Below are positions 1 to 11,780 of a stretch of DNA of 64,000 nt, one piece after another. The position numbers and the translations under genes were made by a program. How positions within the stretch are numbered: position 1 is the first letter of the stretch; every line of letters starts with the position of its first letter. Below the pieces are notes generated by a model that worked only from the letters and a program-made list of their open reading frames with translations, did no database searches and was not told where the DNA came from. The stretch comes from Caenorhabditis remanei (lineage: Eukaryota > Nematoda > Chromadorea > Rhabditida > Rhabditidae). The DNA is taken from assembly GCF_010183535.1 (NCBI RefSeq), contig NC_071331.1, positions 17,608,001 to 17,672,000 on the forward strand, given 5' to 3'.

Positions 1-700
1 ATCGACTGGATGAAATCTGTGAAGATGCTCGCCGAACGTCGTGACCTCAAGGTTCACATGGACGGTGCTCGAATCTACAACGCCGCAGTCGCTTCTAACA
101 CCTCCGTCAAACATATCGCCTCTTTTGCTGACACCGTTCAAATGTGCTTCTCGAAAGGTCTCGGTGCTCCAGTTGGATCAATTGTTGTCGGTCCAAAAGC
201 TTTCATTGATCGTGCAAGACATAGTAGAAAGGCATTGGGAGGTGGATGGAGACAGAGTGGAGTACTCGCTGCAGCTGCTCATGTTGCTCTCGATCATGCT
301 GATGCTACCATTCGGGCTGATCATGACAGAGCCAAGAAGTTGTCGAAAATGATCAATGATGCTACTCCAGAAAATTTGAGAAATGTAGTTGACTTCTGAA
401 GAAGGGTATTATTCTAAGTTTCCAAATGTTTTCAGAAAGTATACGCCGCAGAAAACGACATCACCAACATGGTTCTTATCCATTGTGTGAACGGTGTTTC
501 AGTTCAACAGGTGCTCTTTTAAAATTCTCTTTCCTCTTGTATTTTCTATTTTTCAGCTCAACGATTTCTTCCAAAAGCACGACGTCTTGGCCATGACATT
601 CGACGCGAGACGTATTCGAATGGTTCTCAATTGGAATGTTAATGATGAGAATCTCGAGACGATCGTTGAAGTTTACAAACAATTTTTGAAACAATTGTGA
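1..700 (+). CDS. L-threonine/allo-threonine aldolase, 3' part
   Basis: Three exons, 1-384, 436-510 and 557-700; the gene continues off the left edge. This is a PLP-dependent fold-type-I aldolase that cleaves threonine or allo-threonine to glycine and acetaldehyde in the cytosol. The window sequence shows the family active-site segment CFSKGLGAPVGS, whose lysine (codon 154-156) would form the Schiff base, preceded by HMDGARIYN, where the aspartate normally contacts the pyridine nitrogen. The rest is the C-terminal small domain. Both introns are about 50 nt with TTTTCAG or TTTTTCAG ends, and all junctions keep phase 0. An AATAAA polyadenylation signal lies at 734-739. I recall a C. elegans orthologue, R102.4, on chromosome IV. 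The family call is firm; substrate stereopreference cannot be read from the sequence. Confidence 0.95.
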
Positions 701-808
701 TTTTGTGATGATGTGTATAAGCACCCCTACTCGAATAAACTAGTCAAATACAACTATTTATTTTAAATGAAAATTTAAATGATATCCAGAAACAACTTTC
801 GATAGAAT

Positions 809-1973
809 CTATCGAAGTGTAACATTTTTGTAGGAAATTGGGTCAATCTGCTCCATGAATTGATTCAAATCAAATATCTTGAATTTGAGATTATGGAACG
901 GAAGGTCATCGTCAATTTCGAAGTTATGAATGGTTTCAACCAATGGTTCTCCGAATGTGACACGTCGATCGATGGGAACAATTGGATTGACGAATTGCTC
1001 GATGACGATGGTCTGAAACACCAAATTAGAATTCAGAAGAGTAAACAAAGCAATAGGAAACCTTGCAACGTCTGCCACTGGAATCCAACTCATTGTGATA
1101 ATCTGCTTGAACACATACGAATGGTTTATCAACAACTCCGAACACAAAACGTGCAGACGCAACCATCGGATGAGCTCCAGCCTTCGCAATTTTATGCTCC
1201 ATATCAGCAAACCATCTGACATCTGGAGTGCGCAGTTTCTGATGAGTTCCATCGAAGTTTTTCTTCAAAGCAGTCACATATACATCCTGAAGTTGAATGG
1301 CTGGCGATGAAGACCAAAGTTTATCGAGTTGACTGAAAATGCGTTTTCTTGAGTTTATAATTATTTTAGTGTAATCTACCCTATAAATTGTTTCAGTGGC
1401 ATCTCAGTTTTGACAGTTACACGAAACAGAGAGCGATATTTGGTAGGTGGCTTCGATTCGACGAGAGCCTTCTGAAGAGTGTTTGGAATGTCGGATTCGA
1501 TGAGACGGCGGCAAAAAATATGAAGGAAGGATGGTCGGTGATCGGATGAAATTATGTAATCGATGAGAGCAACTTCAGTCACTGAATAGATTAGAATATG
1601 AAACAAAATAATCAATCAAACACTGACGTCTAGTAGTGTTTTTCGACTTTTTCGATCTCTCAAACACATCCCACAGCTTTACTTTATTGAGATCTGCTTC
1701 AGATGAATTCTGAATTCGATTCAGCAGCATGACGGCGTTGTCCAGGTTAATCTCTCCGATAGGTCGAGAAAGACATGCATAATCTTCCAGAAGAATATCT
1801 TCTCCCGGAAATATATCGAGTTCCATCGGAGAACCGACAGCACGAGCCACCTCAATCTTCCCTTTACCGTCTTCTCTCGTTTCAACGAATTTCGTGGTAA
1901 TGAGCTCATCGAGTTCCAGTTCTGATAGCTGTGAGATCTTTTCTTCTTCATCGTCTTGCAAGAAACTTTCCAT
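809..1973 (-). CDS. Unrecognised 342-aa protein, second gene of a probable operon
   Basis: Minus-strand model of four exons: 1973-1622, 1581-1380, 1332-1062 and 1012-809. It totals 1,029 nt and stays in frame across three short introns. I do not recognise the family. The first about 30 residues are acidic (MESFLQDDEEEK), there is no signal peptide or membrane segment, and the middle and C-terminal parts look like a compact globular domain rich in aromatic and hydrophobic residues. An in-frame stop lies just upstream of the chosen ATG. The start is about 200 bp downstream of the stop of the G-patch gene on the same strand, with an AATTTGCCAG-like 3' splice site about 40 bp before the ATG. That suggests a downstream operon gene receiving a spliced leader, which is an inference. 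Exon structure is well supported; function is unknown. Confidence 0.8.
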
Positions 1974-2169
1974 GTTCTTCTTTCGAAGTTACTTTTGATA
2001 ACGAGTATTCTGGCAAATTGCAATGGATGAACGTTGGCAAGAAGAATCACAATCCAACGCAGCAAAAATTGAAAGTTCACGTGAAAGAAAGGAAAAAAAA
2101 ACTATAAGTTTTTAATATAAAAATTGCTCAAAAAAGTTCTAGATTTCAGTAAAAATACATAAAAAATGG

Positions 2170-3728
2170 TTATTCATAATCTTCTTCGTGACGAATTTTC
2201 ACAGCACATACATCTTCAAAATACGCAGTGACGACATCATTAGTTTCAACTAATCGAACCGTCACCTTCTCTTTCCTCTTGTCCTTATCTAACATCGCCG
2301 CCAGTTTTCCAGCTCGTTTCCCAGCAACTATCATCAGCTTCTCACCAACATCTCGAGGAATCACTGTTTCTATCCAAGATTGACGAACATCTGCAAGAAA
2401 TTGTTTAGTGGAATGAAAAAGAATAAAAATTAACTTACTGTAATGAGTGTTGCCTCTGTCGTCTTCGATTGTTATATCATCTTTTCCAGCAACATCAACT
2501 ATCCGAACTTTTTGTTTGAACAATGATCCTCTCTTGAAGTCTTCATCGATAAACCGAACAAGAAGATCAGTTCGTGCCCATAATTTCTCACTTCTTCGGC
2601 TGTCATCTGATTTCTCATTTTTTGAAGATGAAGACTTGGAAGAGGAAGACGATTTGTGATGATTAGAAGATGATGTAGACGTTGAAGGTCGCTCGATTTC
2701 GTGCTTCTTCCGTTCTTCTTCGATTCTATCCCTTTCTCTATCGTATTCACTCTTGTTCAAGCATTTTGAATCGCGTTCATATTCTTTTGCACTAACTGCT
2801 ACGGCCACAATCTGACTAACTTTAATCGCTCTTCCCCCAATTGCTGTTCTGATGAATAAAGAATTTGAATCATCATCTCTCGCTTCAACTTTTCCGTAGA
2901 TTCCTTTATTCCGTCCATCTACAACTTTTATCAAACTTCCTGCTTTGATTTCTTCAATTTTTTCTTCTTTTTCCTTCCCAGTCGATTTATTTTTCTTATC
3001 TCCTGATGGATTTTTCGGTGTAGCTCCGAGACCAAGTCCTGGAGGTCGTCGATTTGGAAGTTTCAAGGCAACTTTCTGTGGATTTTTACCTATTCCATCA
3101 CCATCTTTCCAATTACATCCTCTGAGAATTGCAAGTCCGAAGCTCTCGATTGGAATAGCTGAATAATCGGCATCTTCCGTATCAACACGCCCTTCTTCAA
3201 CTACAATCTTCTCTCCGTCACCTTCAACACCGTTCTCATCTTCTATTCCATTCGGTAAAACGAGTGCTAATTTTGCACGTTCTTCTTCTGTCAATGTTCC
3301 AGCTTTTTCCTTTTCAAGCAACTTCTGTGTTCGCCAGTCGTGTTCTACTACCATTGGGATTACAGCTGCCTCTTTTGCCTTATCTACATCTCCTCTGAAA
3401 ATAAAAAATTTAGTGAAGAAAATTAAATGATAGTAACTTACTGAACATCTCCATCTTCAAAATGAGTCATTCTCCTTCGTTTGGCGGCTCTTTCCATTTC
3501 ATCTTGCTCACGTTCTTCATCGCTGTCGACATCAACTGAAAATAAAATTTATATGAATTTTAATAACTTAATTTAGTTGTTTACTAATAAAAGCGATTAT
3601 AAACGTTAAACACACTCACCATCAATTACTACAGCTGGTGCAGAGGCTTGAACTTTATTTTCTTCTCGTCTCTTTACACCAAAGGAGATTTTCATCGATC
3701 CGGCACTAACAGTCGTCTGCTCCACCAT
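2170..3728 (-). CDS. G-patch/KOW protein, GPKOW-like spliceosomal factor
   Basis: Four exons, 3728-3620, 3535-3442, 3394-2439 and 2390-2170, encode 459 aa. A G-patch lies at about residues 154-196 (GLAILRGCNWKDGDGIGKNP, then PPGLGLGA). A first KOW motif is at about 221-250 (IKVVDGRNKGIYGKV) and a second KOW-like segment is near the C-terminus (KLMIVAGKRAGKLAAML). This order, after an acidic and basic low-complexity N-terminus, matches GPKOW/T54 (plant MOS2), a nuclear RNA-binding protein of activated spliceosomes that works with the DHX16/Prp2 helicase. A Ser/Lys-rich linker separates the KOW units. The ATG sits 4 nt after a TTTTTCCAG 3' splice site, fitting SL1 trans-splicing. It is probably the first gene of an operon with the 342-aa protein downstream. 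The family assignment is strong; the specific role is inferred. Confidence 0.9.
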
Positions 3729-3735
3729 TTTTCTG

Positions 3736-4736
3736 GAAAAAAACCAAAGAATTACGTGGGGTGAATCAGAAATTAGAAACTGAAGTGAAAAAATGAAACT
3801 TTTAATGCGGTAGTGAGAGAAATGCAACTTGTGATGCGAGAAATGACAAGTAAAATGAAGAGACGCAGAGTATTTCGAAAATCGTCGCTCGTTGGGGCAC
3901 GCTTGCAGTTGATGAAAAGGGAGCGAAATCGAAAATGAAAAACCGGTCTTCATGGATATCGCAATTATCGCAACTAAGAATAGTCAGAAACTAGAACTTG
4001 AAAAGTACAAAAAGAGTTTGAGTCCACTGGTTGACAGCGAGTTTCAGACAAATTAACTCCAATGTGATGACAAGGATGAAACTACGATTAGAAAGTTAAC
4101 TTTGACGAATGGGAAAAAATCATTCTGAACTTTAAAATTAATACAAGACTTTGAAAATGATGAAACAATTAAATTTGTAACTAACAAAATAGATTAACGA
4201 ATTCGGTATACGAATTGTGTATATTGCACAAATAAAAAACCGTTTATTGCAATTCACCCATTTTAAATATTTACATGAAAACCTGAATATAACACTGAAA
4301 GATGAATACAACACAGAAGGAATATTTACAGCCTCAAGAAAATGTAAAAAATACCGTATACTTTCGAAGGCGCATGACCTTACATTCAGCAGCGTCTCGC
4401 AACGATAAATTTTGGGATTGCCGCGCTCTTTATTTTTTTTCCAGTTTCTCACGAATTTCAGACGTGTTTTCTCACTTTTTGAATTTCGAAACGAATTCGT
4501 CGTTTTTTCTCTTTGTGATGTGTCAAAGTGAATTGTTTTATAACGTGAAGATGCTTATTAACAGAAGAAGTTGCCGTTCATATTCACACATTTACGTTTC
4601 TCGTTATTGCTCACTCACTCTTTGATTTGAAACGACTGCTGTCAGTGATATTTTCCAAGTTTAAACTTCCCAATAATCCGCCTTGCTATTATCTTTATTT
4701 CTTCTCGTATGAAATAAGTGCCGTTTTCAGGTAAAA
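3736..4736. promoter_or_regulatory. Divergent promoter region, 1 kb
   Basis: Head-to-head spacer between the GPKOW-like gene (-) and the repeat-protein gene (+). It is AT-rich, and small open frames on both strands lack coding character or splice support. The right side ends in a TTTTCAG 3' splice site at 4724-4730, 6 nt before the ATG of the plus-strand gene, which fits a trans-splice acceptor. No other gene is seen. Confidence 0.5.
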
Positions 4737-7700
4737 ATGCCGAAAGAGCTTTTAGATGTGTTCCCTACACGACGTAACCAGAAAATTGCTGACGAAACTG
4801 ATATTTGTAATACTCGGTTAGTTTAATAAACTCTTTCGTGGATTTCATATTTCTAATTCCAGAAGAACCACACGGCTATCAGCAGTAGGAGAACTTTACA
4901 CATATTGCACATATGCCGGTACAGTTGTTGTATATCAAAATCCTAAAAGAGCACCGAAGCCTCCACGTATTTCGGTAAGAATATTGCTAAAGCTTATGAG
5001 CACAAGCCTTTAATTTCAGTACTCACCTGATCCGAAACCTGCGAGGCCTCGAGCCAAGAGTGTCCGACCGGCGATTGTTGCACCTCTGTCAGTCCCTCCA
5101 GTTCCACTGAATCCGGTCCAACATGTTTCATCAAATGCGATCCAACAGATTCAATTGAATTCACTCCAACCTGTTCAATTGCAGTTCCAACCGAATAAGC
5201 CGAAGACAGCTCGACAGAAGTCGCAATCAGTACCACCGAAGTCACTGCAATCGAAGCCAGTGCAACCGAAGCCAGTGCAACCGAAGTTAGTGCCACCGAA
5301 GTTAGTACCACCGAGGTTAGTGCCACCGAAGTCAGTACAACCGAAGTCACTGCAATCGAAGCCAGTGCAACCGAAATCAGTGCAATCGAAGCCAGTGCAA
5401 CCGAAATCCGTGCGATCGAAGTCAGTGCAACCGAAATCAGTGCAACCGAAGTTAGTGCCACCGAAGTCAGTTCCACCGAAGTCAGTGCAACCGAAATCAG
5501 TGCAACCGAAGTTAGTGCCACCGAAGTCAGTTCCACCGAAGTCAGTGCAACCGAAATCAGTGCAACCGAAGCCAGTGCAACCGAAATCCGTGCGATCGAA
5601 GCCAGTGCAACCGAAATCAGTGCAATCGAAGCCAGTGCAACCGAAATCCGTGCGATCGAAGTCAGTGCAACCGAAATCAGTGCAACCGAAGCCAATGCAG
5701 CCGAAGCCAGTGCAGCCGAAGTCAGTGCAACAGAAGCCAATGCAGAATAAGCAGATCCGGTCGAAATCGTTTCGTCAAACATCAGTTAATACGAATCCTT
5801 GTAGTCAAAATGCTGCTCAGCCGAACTCGCCTCGACAGAAGCGTTCCCCACGGAAACCACTCCAGCTGAACAATTCAGTTCCCCAGAGAACAATTCAATT
5901 GAGATCAGCTCGGGAGAATTCCATCCCACGGAAACCACTTCTATTGAAATCGATTCTAAAGAAAACAGTCCCATCGAACTCAATTTGGACTCGACAAAAT
6001 TCATTCATATCAAGGCCGATTCAACCGAAATACACATCAGTTCCACCTAGGACAATTCGATTCAAATTGCCTCTGCAAAGTTCAACCCCACCGAGGCCGA
6101 TTATGAAAATCGATTCGTCAGAACGGAAGCCGATTCGTCAGCAATCACTCCCTCCAAAATCGATTCTGCAGAACACCGTTCAGCCAAACGAAGTTCCAGT
6201 AAATCGGCAACCAAAAACCGCGACAAGGCCCGTAAGGTCTCAATCTGAGTTATCAGCTTGCTCCGATACCTCGGCTCCACCCAGAACTGGATTGAAGGTT
6301 TGTTAGATATATTTTCATGAAATTGAATAGTTTAATTATTTCAGAGAGCTGCCTCTTGTAGCCAATCTCTTCAAACGAAACGGTTGAAACAACAGGAGGA
6401 GGAAGTTGTTTCCATTCGCTCGTCCCCAAACAAATCACCAATACCTTTCAGTGATGATGAATTAGATGATGAAGTGTTTAGTCCTAGTAGTCTTCCCGCA
6501 CCGGCACATCATTCCATAAATACAACTGGATTGTCGGCAAGCAACACGAGTGAACGTTTTGAGGACGTTACGTTCGATGATATTTTTATCAAAGAAGAAG
6601 AGCCAGATAGCGGGTATGAACCAATAATAAAAAATCCTGGAAATCCTTGCGATGATGGTTTTTATGAAGTATTCACCATCAATGACGTCGATCACGAGAT
6701 CGTCGTCTCCAACGATTGCAAAGATGCCAAAAGCGTTTATCATCTCAACGGTATCTACGACGTGGACGATGTGGACAAGGCCTACGATATCGACGAAATC
6801 AAGAGGATTAAAACTGCTGATATTGTCAACAAATTAGAAGATACCAATGATGTAAACGAATTCAACCGTGTTAATGATGCCTACGACGTCAATACTGCAA
6901 ACGCTGTCAATGATGTCCTGGACTTCGATATGGCTGATAATGCTAACGTTGCCAACCATTTTAATGCTTTCAATGATGTCAACGATTTCAACGATCTAAT
7001 GGATGTCAATGACTTTAACAACGTCAACTTTTTCAACGATTCCAACAAAGTCAACGGTGTTGATGTTGCTAATGTTGTTAAAGATGGCTACGATTTCAAC
7101 GGTATTGAAGTTTTCCACGACGCCAATGTTCCAAAAGATGTCAATCTTGTCAATGATTTCAAAAATATGAATGATGCCAACAATGTTGAAGATCCCCCAG
7201 GTGGCAATATTGGTGACGTGGTCAATGATGCTTATGATGTTTCGATTGGTGCTTTGTATTCAAGTGAAAGTGCGCTACCAGTTTTTGCCAATGGGAAGGT
7301 AGCTATTGTGAGTGAAAATTTTCCCAAAACGTATACAACGTTCATTTTCAGGAATACGACAACTTTGACTTCTCTGTTTCGTGTGCTCTCATCCGCAATT
7401 TGAGATGTTTTGATGAAAATCACGAGGGTTCTCTCATACCACTCCTGAAACTTGCCGATCGAGAAATCATAAACAAATTGTGCGAATCTACTGTCGAAGA
7501 TTTCTATGTGCGCGAGTTCGTTCCAGCATTCGACAACATGAAAAAATATCAAGAGGAGCCTACTAAATTTGTTAACTCGAATGAAGGACAATTCGAACGA
7601 TATGTTGAAGATGGAAGAGTGATAGAAGTTCCCCTGCCTCCAAAGCCAGAACTTTTTCCGTATCAGATTGATAAACGATCAAAAGCGTGAGTTGAGGTTA

Positions 7701-8169
7701 AACTTAATGTATATGAGATATACTCTTTGGTTTATAATGTATGTCTCATGATAGTTTATGAACATTCAATCCAATTGGTTCAATTTACAGTTCTAATAAT
7801 ACTGTTTTCAGGGAGATTGTCAAAGAAACTAATAAAAAAATTGAATCTGAATGGCAAAATGAAGTGAACGAAAGGCAGCGGATCGCGGAAGAGTGGATAA
7901 ATCAACAAGCCGAACTAGAACATGAACGTTTCATTAACTATCACATGGAATTAGATCAGGACTTCCAAAGACAAATGCTCAATAATCCACCTCTTATAAA
8001 TATGTTTCCCGTTCCTTATCCTGAACTGAACCCTAATAATTTCCCCTTCTACCCACAATTCCCGCCCATCCCCCAAAATCCATTTGTGATTCCTCCCCTC
8101 GACCTTAATTATTACAACATTTATCCTCCAAACATGCCACCGCCTTTTAATCCGAATTTCCATATGTAA
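4737..8169 (+). CDS. 1,041-aa nematode protein with basic tandem-repeat half and acidic Asn/Asp half
   Basis: Six exons, 4737-4816, 4863-4974, 5020-6297, 6345-7307, 7352-7686 and 7812-8169, total 3,126 nt in frame. I do not recognise the family. Residues about 1-64 (MPKELLDVF...) look globular. Residues about 134-308 are 35 consecutive five-residue units of the type SVQPK, PVQPK or LVPPK, strongly basic with lysine every fifth residue. The following about 180 residues keep a Pro/Lys/Arg/Gln-rich low-complexity character. The fourth exon is the opposite: acidic, with a degenerate Asn-Asp-Val/Phe motif (NDVNDFND) through about residues 600-770. The last two exons encode a short ordered, mixed-charge segment followed by a Pro/Asn/Tyr-rich tail. 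There is no signal peptide or membrane segment. An alternative donor at 7299 would shorten exon 4 by three codons. The layout suggests an intrinsically disordered, charge-segregated nuclear or scaffold protein, which is inference only. Confidence 0.85.
5227..5751 (+). repeat. 15-bp coding tandem repeat, 35 units
   Basis: Thirty-five consecutive 15-bp units of the general form TCAGTGCAACCGAAG fill 525 bp of exon 3 of the 1,041-aa protein gene. The unit length is a multiple of three, so copy-number changes keep the frame. Units fall into sub-types (SVQPK, PVQPK, LVPPK, SVPPK, SVRSK, SVQSK) that recur in blocks; for example the order LVPPK-SVPPK-SVQPK-SVQPK occurs twice in a row, showing higher-order duplication. 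The opposite strand is also open through the array as a by-product of the periodicity. Confidence 0.97.
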
Positions 8170-8340
8170 CATTGCATGGAATCCGCATAGTCATACTTGT
8201 ATTTCATAATAGTAATCCTAGTTCTTATCATTCAGTTTTCTGTTTCATTTTCACTTCCCCTCTCAAATACTTTTAATGTGAACTCGCTAGTGAGACAGTA
8301 GTAGATGCCTTCAGTTTTATCAGAAATCGAATACATGAAT

Positions 8341-9829
8341 CTACCATTTTATACGATGTTTGTATTCTTCTTTAGCACATAATCTCTTCACAATCTCATA
8401 TCCGACAACCACCATTCCACCGTAAATCGAGTTGGCGATGATTCGAGGAGTGAGCCCTTTGGTGAAGATCGCCGTCTTCTCATCGCGAAGCATGGTCTCC
8501 AACGTCTTCGAATAGCTGCTACGATGAACTTGAAGTCTGACACGGAACAATTCCATTGGATTCGTGGCAATTGTTGAAATGGAGCCTCCGAGTGTTGCAG
8601 CGATAGCTTGATCGATAAGAAGACTGCGATCAGTGGATGGATTCAACTGAACTTTCAGAGATGATTCATGACAGAAAATATTAAAGTACCTTGCTGAAAA
8701 GACTCAACATCCAATAATAACTGGGCCAGAAAGTGAGCATTTGGGGGATATAAACAGCCGCCGACGCCCAGAATCCTCGGTAGAATCCAAGTACTCCGTC
8801 AGCTTGATAAATGGATTTCATGACACTTGTTCCCAATCCATTTCCACTTTTCACATAAGTTCTGAAATCTTTTTTTCTTAATTTCAGAATGTCAGATTCT
8901 TCTACTTACGCCACTTTCTCAATAACAGCTTTATCGTGTCCAGCCGTCAATTTATCCGTATTTTTGTAAATCATCATGTACTGAGCAATTATATCAGTTG
9001 GAACGAATATCGATTGAGTCGCAAAACTGGCGAGCCCACCGGCGACCGCCGCTGCTCCACCGATTGATTTGACACCGTTCTCGTGAAGAATCGAACGACA
9101 TTTCTCGAAGATTGTAGAGTAAATGAAGGAGCAACCGATCTGAGGGACTGTTATCCAAAAGCCCTGAGAAAGGAAATATTGGTGCAAAAAGCTCCCGAGA
9201 ATTCGAATTTACCCGATACAATCCACGGAATCCTTCTCGTTTCGAGATTTCAGTGTAGGCGTGAAACGTGCTTCGATAGACTGTGTTCTGTTTCTGAAGT
9301 TGCAGTTGACTACGCAAAACGGCGAGAGGATAGAGAGCTGTTCGGATGCTCCATGTACTGAAAAATAAATCGGTTTTTTCAGATGTGTAGTTTTCACTGG
9401 AGAACGTGGCGAAGATTCAAGATTAGAAAAAGTGCAAACGGGGTTTAGAGGAATCAGAAGAAGAGGGTTTTTTTGTATTTTTCTTCGTGATGTGTGAAGA
9501 AATCAGAGGGTTTTTGGTTTGAATTTTGAGGCGATTTTCATGAAATTGGGAACAGTGAACACAAGATTATGTTTCAACCAATTTTTTCCGTTCCAAAAGT
9601 CATTTTTCTAGACTTTGTGAACAAGCACTTTCCCTTCAACCAGACTCTATTGGGAGAGATCCCAATCGATACCATACCTGAACAGAGCCGACGGATAGAA
9701 CAATTTCAGATCCATATGCTCCCATCCGACAACTGTCAATGGATCGGAATTCCCTGGCTTCCCTGGAACAGCGTAGCAATCACGTGGAGCCGGTGGAAGC
9801 ATTTGTGGCATTTCTAGACTAAACGACAT
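8341..9829 (-). CDS. Mitochondrial carrier (SLC25A44-like)
   Basis: Five exons, 9829-9678, 9357-9213, 9163-8910, 8861-8690 and 8646-8341, encode 342 aa. Three mitochondrial-carrier repeats are visible through their odd-helix signatures YPLAVLRSQ, VPTDIIAQY and NPMELFRVR, each followed by a matrix-loop glycine motif such as GLYRGFW and GFYRGFW. Length and the repeated RGFW motif fit the SLC25A44 subfamily, which in mammals imports branched-chain amino acids into mitochondria; that assignment is from memory of the family. It lies tail-to-tail with the repeat-protein gene (170 bp apart) and its promoter faces unc-43. The first intron (9358-9677) contains one copy of a local about 190-bp duplication. 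The carrier family is certain; the substrate is not. Confidence 0.92.
9423..9614 (+). repeat. Local direct repeat, copy 1
   Basis: About 190 bp inside the first intron of the mitochondrial carrier gene. It matches 10509-10687 in the same orientation, starting at AGAAAAAGTGCAAAC and ending in CCGTTCCAAAAG, with scattered substitutions and small indels. It is non-coding. Confidence 0.85.
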
Positions 9830-10508
9830 TTTGAGTGAGCAGCGATCAAGACAATGGGAAAACAGTGGATGGATTTGACTAGTTGTTGCAATTGATTGAT
9901 TGCACTTTTTGGAATTTTTGAAATGATTCATTTTTCTGGTTTTCTGGTCGGAGTTTTTTAAATGACACGTGGCATGGAATGACGTGAAGACGTGTGTCTG
10001 TGTGTCCAGCATTTCCAGATGTCCACCTTTTTCCAATGACCACTACACACATTGTTATCAATTCCTTCTTCGAACCCACCCTTTTTTATCAATTAAACAC
10101 AGAAATGCAGGTCGACCCGAACGATTCAATCTTTTTCTTTTTTTCTTGTTCTTTTTTGAAATATTTCATAATTTTCATGCGCTTCTTCCCGTTATTTCCT
10201 TCATATAAAAAGTCTAAATCCGTGTTAAAGAAGAAGAAGACGACATAATCTTTTTCTCCCTTTCCCTTCATCTGAAAAACCGATTGAAAATCAGATAATT
10301 TAGTTACGAAACCGAGTCAGAAGGGGTGCGATAAGACTCACTCTTCTCACATATTTTGTGTTTTATAAAAGAATTTATGCGATTTTTTATTTCGTATTTT
10401 TCTGATTATTTTTGATTGGAAAAATTGAATTTCAAGAGAATTATATTTGTGTACTTTTATCTCGTGTCTGGTTCAGAAGTGGTACCAAGAAATCAAAAGA
10501 TTCTTGCA

Positions 10509-10687
10509 ATAGAAAAAGTGCAAACAGGGTTTAGAGCAATCAGAAGAAGAGGGTTTTGCTGGAATTTTCTTCGTGATGTCTGAAGAAAAAAAAGAATTTT
10601 GGTTTGAATTTTGAGGCGATTTCCAATTTTCCAAGAAATTGGGAACAACGAAACAAATTTTTCCGTTCCAAAAGACATTTTTCTGTT
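10509..10687 (+). repeat. Local direct repeat, copy 2
   Basis: Second copy of the segment at 9423-9614, about 1.09 kb further right in the same orientation. It sits outside the carrier gene, in the intergenic space before unc-43. Shared landmarks are AAAAAGTGCAAAC, AGAAGAAGAGGGTTTT, TTGGTTTGAATTTTGAGGCG and CCGTTCCAAAAG. Confidence 0.85.
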
Positions 10688-11680
10688 TTCGCTCAGCCTT
10701 GATCTTTCTCTATCACAAACTATTTCCTCAATAGATTTTTTTGAATTGTTACATCCGATTCTTATCATAAAGTAACTGATTTCTAATCTTGTTTCTCTTT
10801 TCCTCTTCTTTTTCTTCTTTTTCAATCTCTTTTTGTTATTGAATTTCCATCAAAAAGTCGAATTCTGATCCAACCTGTTCGCCTGTCGTCTACCCCTTTT
10901 TGATCTTCCATTTTTCGTTTTTTCCCCTATTTTTTCTCCCCAAAGTCACTTTGCAACCTTTTAGTCGGATGTCCCCTTTCCTTCTTTTTCTTCTTCTTTC
11001 CCTTCCTTCACAAATCCAAAAAAGAAGAGTTTTCCTCTTCGTTTTCATCCCGTCCGTCAACCTCCTCCTCTCTTGAACGATTAGCCAAAAGAGTTAACGT
11101 TTTTGCACTATGTTTGTGTGTCGTCAGTCTCCCTTTTTTTGCTAAATGTCACACCAAAATTGCTCGCGAAACACCTTTTTGTGTGAGATGTGCTCTCGAG
11201 AAAGAAGGAGTTTGAGCTTTGAGAATTTTCTGGTTTTTGAGAAATAAATAATGTTGGATAATAATCAGTCTGTGGTATTTGATTAGGCTTTGAGGGACGA
11301 GGAAATGGTCATCTTATTTTTGAGAAATCTGAGATCTTCGAGCTTGCTCAAAGCGAGCAAATCTTGTTTTTGTATCAAATACTTTTTGAGTTTTCAAGAA
11401 AAAAACGACAAAAATTTATACTAATTAGGGAACTCAAATAAATTACGGACTTTCGAACAAATTATATGTTTTTGGATAGATGTCGTGGGGATTCAGAATC
11501 TGTTTTGAATTTTTACGTAAGACCGACACGTGCAGGGTCACAACATCTTCAGTGAAAAAGTTATAGAAGTCGGTTCACTTCGGTTTTAGGCAAGGAACCA
11601 GAATCCTCACCACATCCGATTTCCAGTCATGAAGATTTTGTCCATTTTTAAAAGATATATAAGCACGACACAGATCTCAC

Positions 11681-11780
11681 AACCGCGCTCTACCGAAACC
11701 GAAGAAAATTGTGTGCGAAATTGAGAGACTCAGAGAAAAATAAGCATTTTTCAATGGCGTTTCGGTGGAGCGCAGTTGTA
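11681..11780. repeat. Hairpin MITE-like element, copy A, with about 60-bp conserved core
   Basis: Ends AACCGCGCTCTACCGAAACC and TTTCGGTGGAGCGCAGTT are imperfect inverted repeats. The interior (GAAATTGAGAGACTCAGAGA) recurs in reverse orientation at 35268-35372, so this is a dispersed element and not a chance palindrome. Confidence 0.75.

Noticed and set aside
1721..2080. 119-codon minus-strand frame overlapping the first exon of the 342-aa protein
   Set aside because: Out of frame with the phase-consistent four-exon model and ends abruptly; treated as a shadow.
4994..5782. 262-codon minus-strand frame opposite the pentapeptide repeat
   Set aside because: It is open only because the 15-bp unit is a multiple of three. 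The reading is monotonous Ala/Ser/Val and has no splice or start context, while the plus-strand frame continues through well-supported exons.
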